64,000 nucleotides of DNA from Maribellus comscasis (GTDB lineage: Bacteria > Bacteroidota > Bacteroidia > Bacteroidales > Prolixibacteraceae). Made by a program: the position numbers and the translations under genes. Below, piece after piece: positions 60,715 through 64,000 of the stretch. The notes under the pieces are model-generated. The model did no database searches. It had not been told where the DNA came from and saw only the letters and a list, made by a program, of their open reading frames with translations. How positions within the stretch are numbered: the first letter of the stretch is position 1; the number at the start of each line of letters is the position of its first letter. The stretch is from positions 310,001 through 374,000 of the forward strand of contig NZ_CP046401.1 of assembly GCF_009762775.1 (NCBI RefSeq). Direction: 5' to 3'.

Positions 60715-61461
60715 ATGCAAAGTGATTTTAAACTGGCTGTCCTTATTGATGGCGACAATATACCTTCAGCTTATGTAAAAGAAATGATGGAAGAAATTGC
60801 CAAGTACGGTAACCCGACCATCAAACGAATTTATGGCGACTGGACCATTCCTACTGTGGCAAAATGGAAAAATGTTTTGCTTGAAAATGCCATCAATCCG
60901 GTGCAACAATATGCCTACACGACAGGAAAGAACTCTACCGATTCAGCCATGATTATCGATGCAATGGATATTTTGTACAGTGGTAAGGTTGATGGATTTT
61001 GTCTGGTCTCAAGCGACAGCGACTTCACGCGGCTGGCAACACGGCTACGCGAAGCAGGTATGAAAGTAATTGGAATTGGAGAAAAGAAAACACCGGAACC
61101 CTTTATTGTTGCCTGCGATAAGTTTATTTACATCGAAATTCTAAAAAACAGGGCAAAAGAAAACGAAACCAGTTCCACTTCTAATAAAACAAGTAGAAAG
61201 AACGATTATGACAAAATAACTCCGAAAGTTGTAAAACTCATTTCTTCAACAATCTCAGACCTGGCTGACGACGATGGCTGGGCTTTTTTGGGTGATGTAG
61301 GCAGTTTACTTCAGAAAAAACAACCCAACTTCGACTCGCGAAATTACGGTTTTGAAAAACTCACCCCCCTCATCAATTCGATTGGAAAGTTCGAAATTGA
61401 ACAACGTGATAGTTATAAAGGAAAATTTAAACTGATATACGTTCGAAACAGGAAAAAATAG
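60715..61461 (+). CDS. NYN-domain protein with LOTUS-like C-terminus
   Basis: I start at 60715, whose product opens MQSDFKLAVLIDGDN, the family's N-terminus. An upstream frame of 44 codons overlaps batE and is unlikely. 248 residues. The PIN/NYN nuclease-like domain has Asp residues in LIDGDNIPS, STDSAMIIDAMDIL and LVSSDSDFTRLATRLRE. After a Ser/Thr-rich linker the C-terminus (SDLADDDGWAFLGDVGSLLQKKQPNFDSRNYG in part) resembles the OST-HTH/LOTUS domain. Likely an RNA-processing protein. Confidence 0.85.
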   Translation: MQSDFKLAVLIDGDNIPSAYVKEMMEEIAKYGNPTIKRIYGDWTIPTVAKWKNVLLENAINPVQQYAYTTGKNSTDSAMIIDAMDILYSGKVDGFCLVSSDSDFTRLATRLREAGMKVIGIGEKKTPEPFIVACDKFIYIEILKNRAKENETSSTSNKTSRKNDYDKITPKVVKLISSTISDLADDDGWAFLGDVGSLLQKKQPNFDSRNYGFEKLTPLINSIGKFEIEQRDSYKGKFKLIYVRNRKK

Positions 61462-61512
61462 AAATTACAAGCTATTTTATTACATTAGCTCTACAAACAT
61501 TCAAAATATTTT

Positions 61513-64000
61513 ATGCATCGCCTAAAATCTTTATTGGTAATTTCAGTTCTGCTCCTGGGAATTTCCAACCTCAGCTTTGGTAAAAAAAATGAAAAAACAG
61601 TTGAAGCGCTTCCTGATACATCGGCTTACAGTAATTTAAAATACAGGAATATTGGTCCATTTCGTGGTGGCCGTTCTGCTGCTGTTTGCGGCGTAACCAA
61701 TAATCCTGACGTATACTATTTCGGGGCCACCGGTGGCGGCGTCTGGAAAACTGAAGATGCAGGCCAGAACTGGAAAAATATAAGCGACGGATATTTTGGA
61801 GGAACAGTTGGGGCGGTTACCGTTGCTCCGTCAAACGATAATATTATTTATGTGGGCGGCGGCGAAGTAACTGTGAGAGGAAATGTATCGCACGGTTATG
61901 GCATCTGGAAATCGATGGATGCCGGAGAAACATGGAAATACTCGGGGTTAAAAGAAGGACAGTATATTCCCCGGATTCGCGTTCATCCGGAAAACCAGGA
62001 CCTTGTTTATGCTGCTGTTTTGGGGCACGTATTCGGGCCAAACGAGGAACGTGGCATTTATCGCTCAAAAGATGGAGGAAAAAACTGGGAAAAAATACTT
62101 TTTGTAAGTGAAGATGCGGGCGCTGTAGACCTGGTTCTCGACCCATTTAATCCACTTGTAATTTATGCGTCAACCTGGAAAGTGAGACGAAAACCTTATA
62201 CCCTGGAAAGTGGCGGAGAAGGTTCGGCACTTTGGAAAAGTACGGATGGTGGAGATTCCTGGCAAAACATCAGCGACAGTAAAGGACTCCCGCAAGGAAC
62301 ACTCGGTATAATCGGCGTTACTGCATCGCCCGCAAAACGAAACCGGATTTGGGCTATTATTGAAGCGGAAAATGGCGGAGTATTTCGTTCCGATGATGCA
62401 GGAAAAACATGGATAAAAACAAACGAAGACCGAAATCTGCGTCAGCGTGCATGGTACTACACCCGGATCAATGCCGACACACAAAATGAAGACATAGTTT
62501 ATGTTTTGAATGTGGGTTTCTGGAAATCGAAAGACGGAGGAAAAACATTTGAATCAATAAGAACACCTCACAGCGATCATCACGATTTGTGGATTAACCC
62601 TGAGAACAACAAAATGATAATTGGCGACGATGGAGGTGGCCAAATCAGCCTCGACGGAGCTCATAACTGGTCTACAATGGACAACCAGCCTACCGCACAA
62701 TTTTACAGGGTTATCACCGATAATCATTTTCCATACCGGATTTACGCTGCGCAACAGGATAATTCAACTGTTCGAATCCAACACCGCAGTTTATCAGGTG
62801 GAATTTCAGAAGATAACTGGGAATCTACTGCGGGTGGAGAAAGTGGTTTTATTGCACCCGATCCAAAAAATTCGGATATTGTTTACGGAGGGTCATACGG
62901 TGGATATTTGGTTCGTCACAATCATAAAACCGGAGAAACGAGAATGATTGATGTTTGGCCTGACAATCCAATGGGTTGGGCTGCAAAAAATATTAAATAT
63001 CGTTTCCAATGGAATTACCCGATTTTCTTTTCCGTTCACGATAAAGATGCGCTCTATTGCGCTGCCAACGTTCTTTTCAAAACGACAAACGAAGGGCAAA
63101 GCTGGCAACAAATCAGCCCTGATTTAACGCGGAATGATACAACAAAAATGGAGTCGTCGGGGGGGCCTATTACCAAAGATAACACCAGTGTTGAATATTA
63201 CGGAACTATTTTCGCAGCCTGCGAATCTGCACTGGAACCTGGAGTTATTTGGGCCGGAAGCGATGACGGGTTGATTCATGTTACTCAAAATAGTGGTGAA
63301 AGCTGGGAAAATGTAACACCACCTGCCTCTATGATGCCCGAATGGACGATGATAAACAGTATTGAACCTCATCCTTATGAAAAAGGAGGTTTGTATGTTG
63401 CCGCCACTTCATACAAAAACGATGATTTTACGCCATACCTTTACAAAACGCTGGACTATGGAAAAACCTGGAAGAAAATTACAGATGGTATCCGGAAAGA
63501 CCATTTTACACGTGTTATTCGCGCAGATAAAACAAGACCCGGGTTACTTTTTGCCGGCACAGAAAGCGGAATGTACATTTCGTTTAACGACGGAGAATTA
63601 TGGCAACCTTTTCAATTGAATTTGCCTGTTGTTCCCATTACCGACCTGACAATAAAAGACAACGATTTAATTGTTGCAACACAAGGAAGAAGTTTGTGGA
63701 TTTTGGATGACATTACCACTTTGCAACAACTTACAAAAGAGGTAACTGAACAAGCTCTTATACTTTTCAACCAACGTCCTTCCTACAAAATTCTGGCTGG
63801 AAGAGGAGGAAATAACAGTGGCGAAAATCCACCATCGGGTGCTGTTATCGATTTCTGGCTAAAAGACAGAAACGATTCTACTTCAGTACAAATGGAAATT
63901 CTGGACAAAAACAAAAACCTGATATATACTTTTAAAAACAATGTTTTAGAAAAAGAATTAAAAGATAATCCGGCACTTGGAAAAATAGAAGTTGAGAAAG
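61513..64000 (+). CDS. Sortilin/VPS10-like beta-propeller protein (partial)
   Basis: Open from the ATG at 61513 to the window end with no stop, at least 829 residues. Signal peptide: residues 1-23 (MHRLKSLLVISVLLLGISN then LSFG). Repeated blades of the BNR/sortilin type: GATGGGVWKTEDAGQNWKN, GIWKSMDAGETW, IYRSKDGGKNWEKI, LWKSTDGGDSWQN and VFRSDDAGKTWIKT. Exported. Related Bacteroidota proteins of about 1000 residues are called glycosyl hydrolase or sortilin N-terminal proteins without proven activity. The 3' end is missing. Confidence 0.85.
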   Translation, partial: MHRLKSLLVISVLLLGISNLSFGKKNEKTVEALPDTSAYSNLKYRNIGPFRGGRSAAVCGVTNNPDVYYFGATGGGVWKTEDAGQNWKNISDGYFGGTVGAVTVAPSNDNIIYVGGGEVTVRGNVSHGYGIWKSMDAGETWKYSGLKEGQYIPRIRVHPENQDLVYAAVLGHVFGPNEERGIYRSKDGGKNWEKILFVSEDAGAVDLVLDPFNPLVIYASTWKVRRKPYTLESGGEGSALWKSTDGGDSWQNISDSKGLPQGTLGIIGVTASPAKRNRIWAIIEAENGGVFRSDDAGKTWIKTNEDRNLRQRAWYYTRINADTQNEDIVYVLNVGFWKSKDGGKTFESIRTPHSDHHDLWINPENNKMIIGDDGGGQISLDGAHNWSTMDNQPTAQFYRVITDNHFPYRIYAAQQDNSTVRIQHRSLSGGISEDNWESTAGGESGFIAPDPKNSDIVYGGSYGGYLVRHNHKTGETRMIDVWPDNPMGWAAKNIKYRFQWNYPIFFSVHDKDALYCAANVLFKTTNEGQSWQQISPDLTRNDTTKMESSGGPITKDNTSVEYYGTIFAACESALEPGVIWAGSDDGLIHVTQNSGESWENVTPPASMMPEWTMINSIEPHPYEKGGLYVAATSYKNDDFTPYLYKTLDYGKTWKKITDGIRKDHFTRVIRADKTRPGLLFAGTESGMYISFNDGELWQPFQLNLPVVPITDLTIKDNDLIVATQGRSLWILDDITTLQQLTKEVTEQALILFNQRPSYKILAGRGGNNSGENPPSGAVIDFWLKDRNDSTSVQMEILDKNKNLIYTFKNNVLEKELKDNPALGKIEVEK

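Noticed and set aside
1..64000. tRNA, rRNA, CRISPR array, prophage or IS element
   Set aside because: No cloverleaf, ribosomal signature, regularly spaced repeats, transposase or phage genes were found on either strand.

Overview
The window looks like chromosomal DNA of a marine or anaerobic Bacteroidota, most likely of the Marinilabiliales/Prolixibacteraceae type. The evidence is the AT-rich DNA, promoters with the Bacteroidota -7 element TAnnTTTG, a SusC/SusD pair driven by an ECF sigma/FecR pair, a Bat (aerotolerance) operon, DUF3078 and DUF6057 family proteins, many lipoproteins, and almost no Shine-Dalgarno signal. Taxonomy below phylum is inference. I see no rRNA, tRNA, CRISPR array, prophage or insertion sequence.

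Layout. 1-11 kb: envelope proteins (a beta-barrel and lipoprotein pair, a FemAB-like transferase, a second barrel and lipoprotein pair), an endonuclease/exonuclease/phosphatase lipoprotein, a HAD phosphatase, and a two-gene operon of a DUF6057 membrane protein with a PD40 lipoprotein carrying a CxxCH motif. 11-14 kb: an exported GH36 alpha-galactosidase. 13.9-19.5 kb: ilvD-ilvB-ilvN-ilvC for branched-chain amino acid synthesis, preceded by a 22-codon leader peptide with nine consecutive Ile/Leu/Val codons and mutually exclusive antiterminator and terminator hairpins, a textbook attenuator. 19.5-21.7 kb: MBL-fold hydrolase, PAP2 phosphatase, cupin.

21.9-27.3 kb, all on the minus strand: an arsenic island of two head-to-tail units. 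arsR-arsE-arsF-arsG-arsP-DGC protein-thioredoxin is followed by arsR-arsC-arsM. Each unit has a clear inverted-repeat operator. There is no ArsB or Acr3, so methylation by ArsM and export by an ArsP-type permease is the likely route. 27.4-35.9 kb: an M20 deacetylase, VF530 protein, the three-subunit proton-translocating transhydrogenase (pntAA-pntAB-pntB) behind a perfect 30-bp palindrome, a metallophosphoesterase, a GreA/B-C-like protein, a VOC protein and an orphan histidine kinase with a cysteine cluster. 36-39.8 kb: DUF3078, DUF3124, CYTH and HD-domain proteins.

40-48.5 kb: ECF sigma factor, FecR anti-sigma, a SusC with an N-terminal STN signalling domain, SusD and a nucleoside-symporter-like MFS permease, forming a nutrient-uptake locus without glycoside hydrolases. 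48.5-51 kb: an AT-rich islet with a parvulin-like lipoprotein and a small secreted protein. 51.2 kb: Hsp20. 52-60.6 kb: moxR, DUF58, DUF4381-like, batA, batB, batC, batD, batE. An intergenic inverted repeat interrupts it after moxR, and batC contains a long Gln/Asn/Asp tract. 60.7 kb to the end: a NYN/LOTUS-like protein and a sortilin-like beta-propeller protein running off the window.
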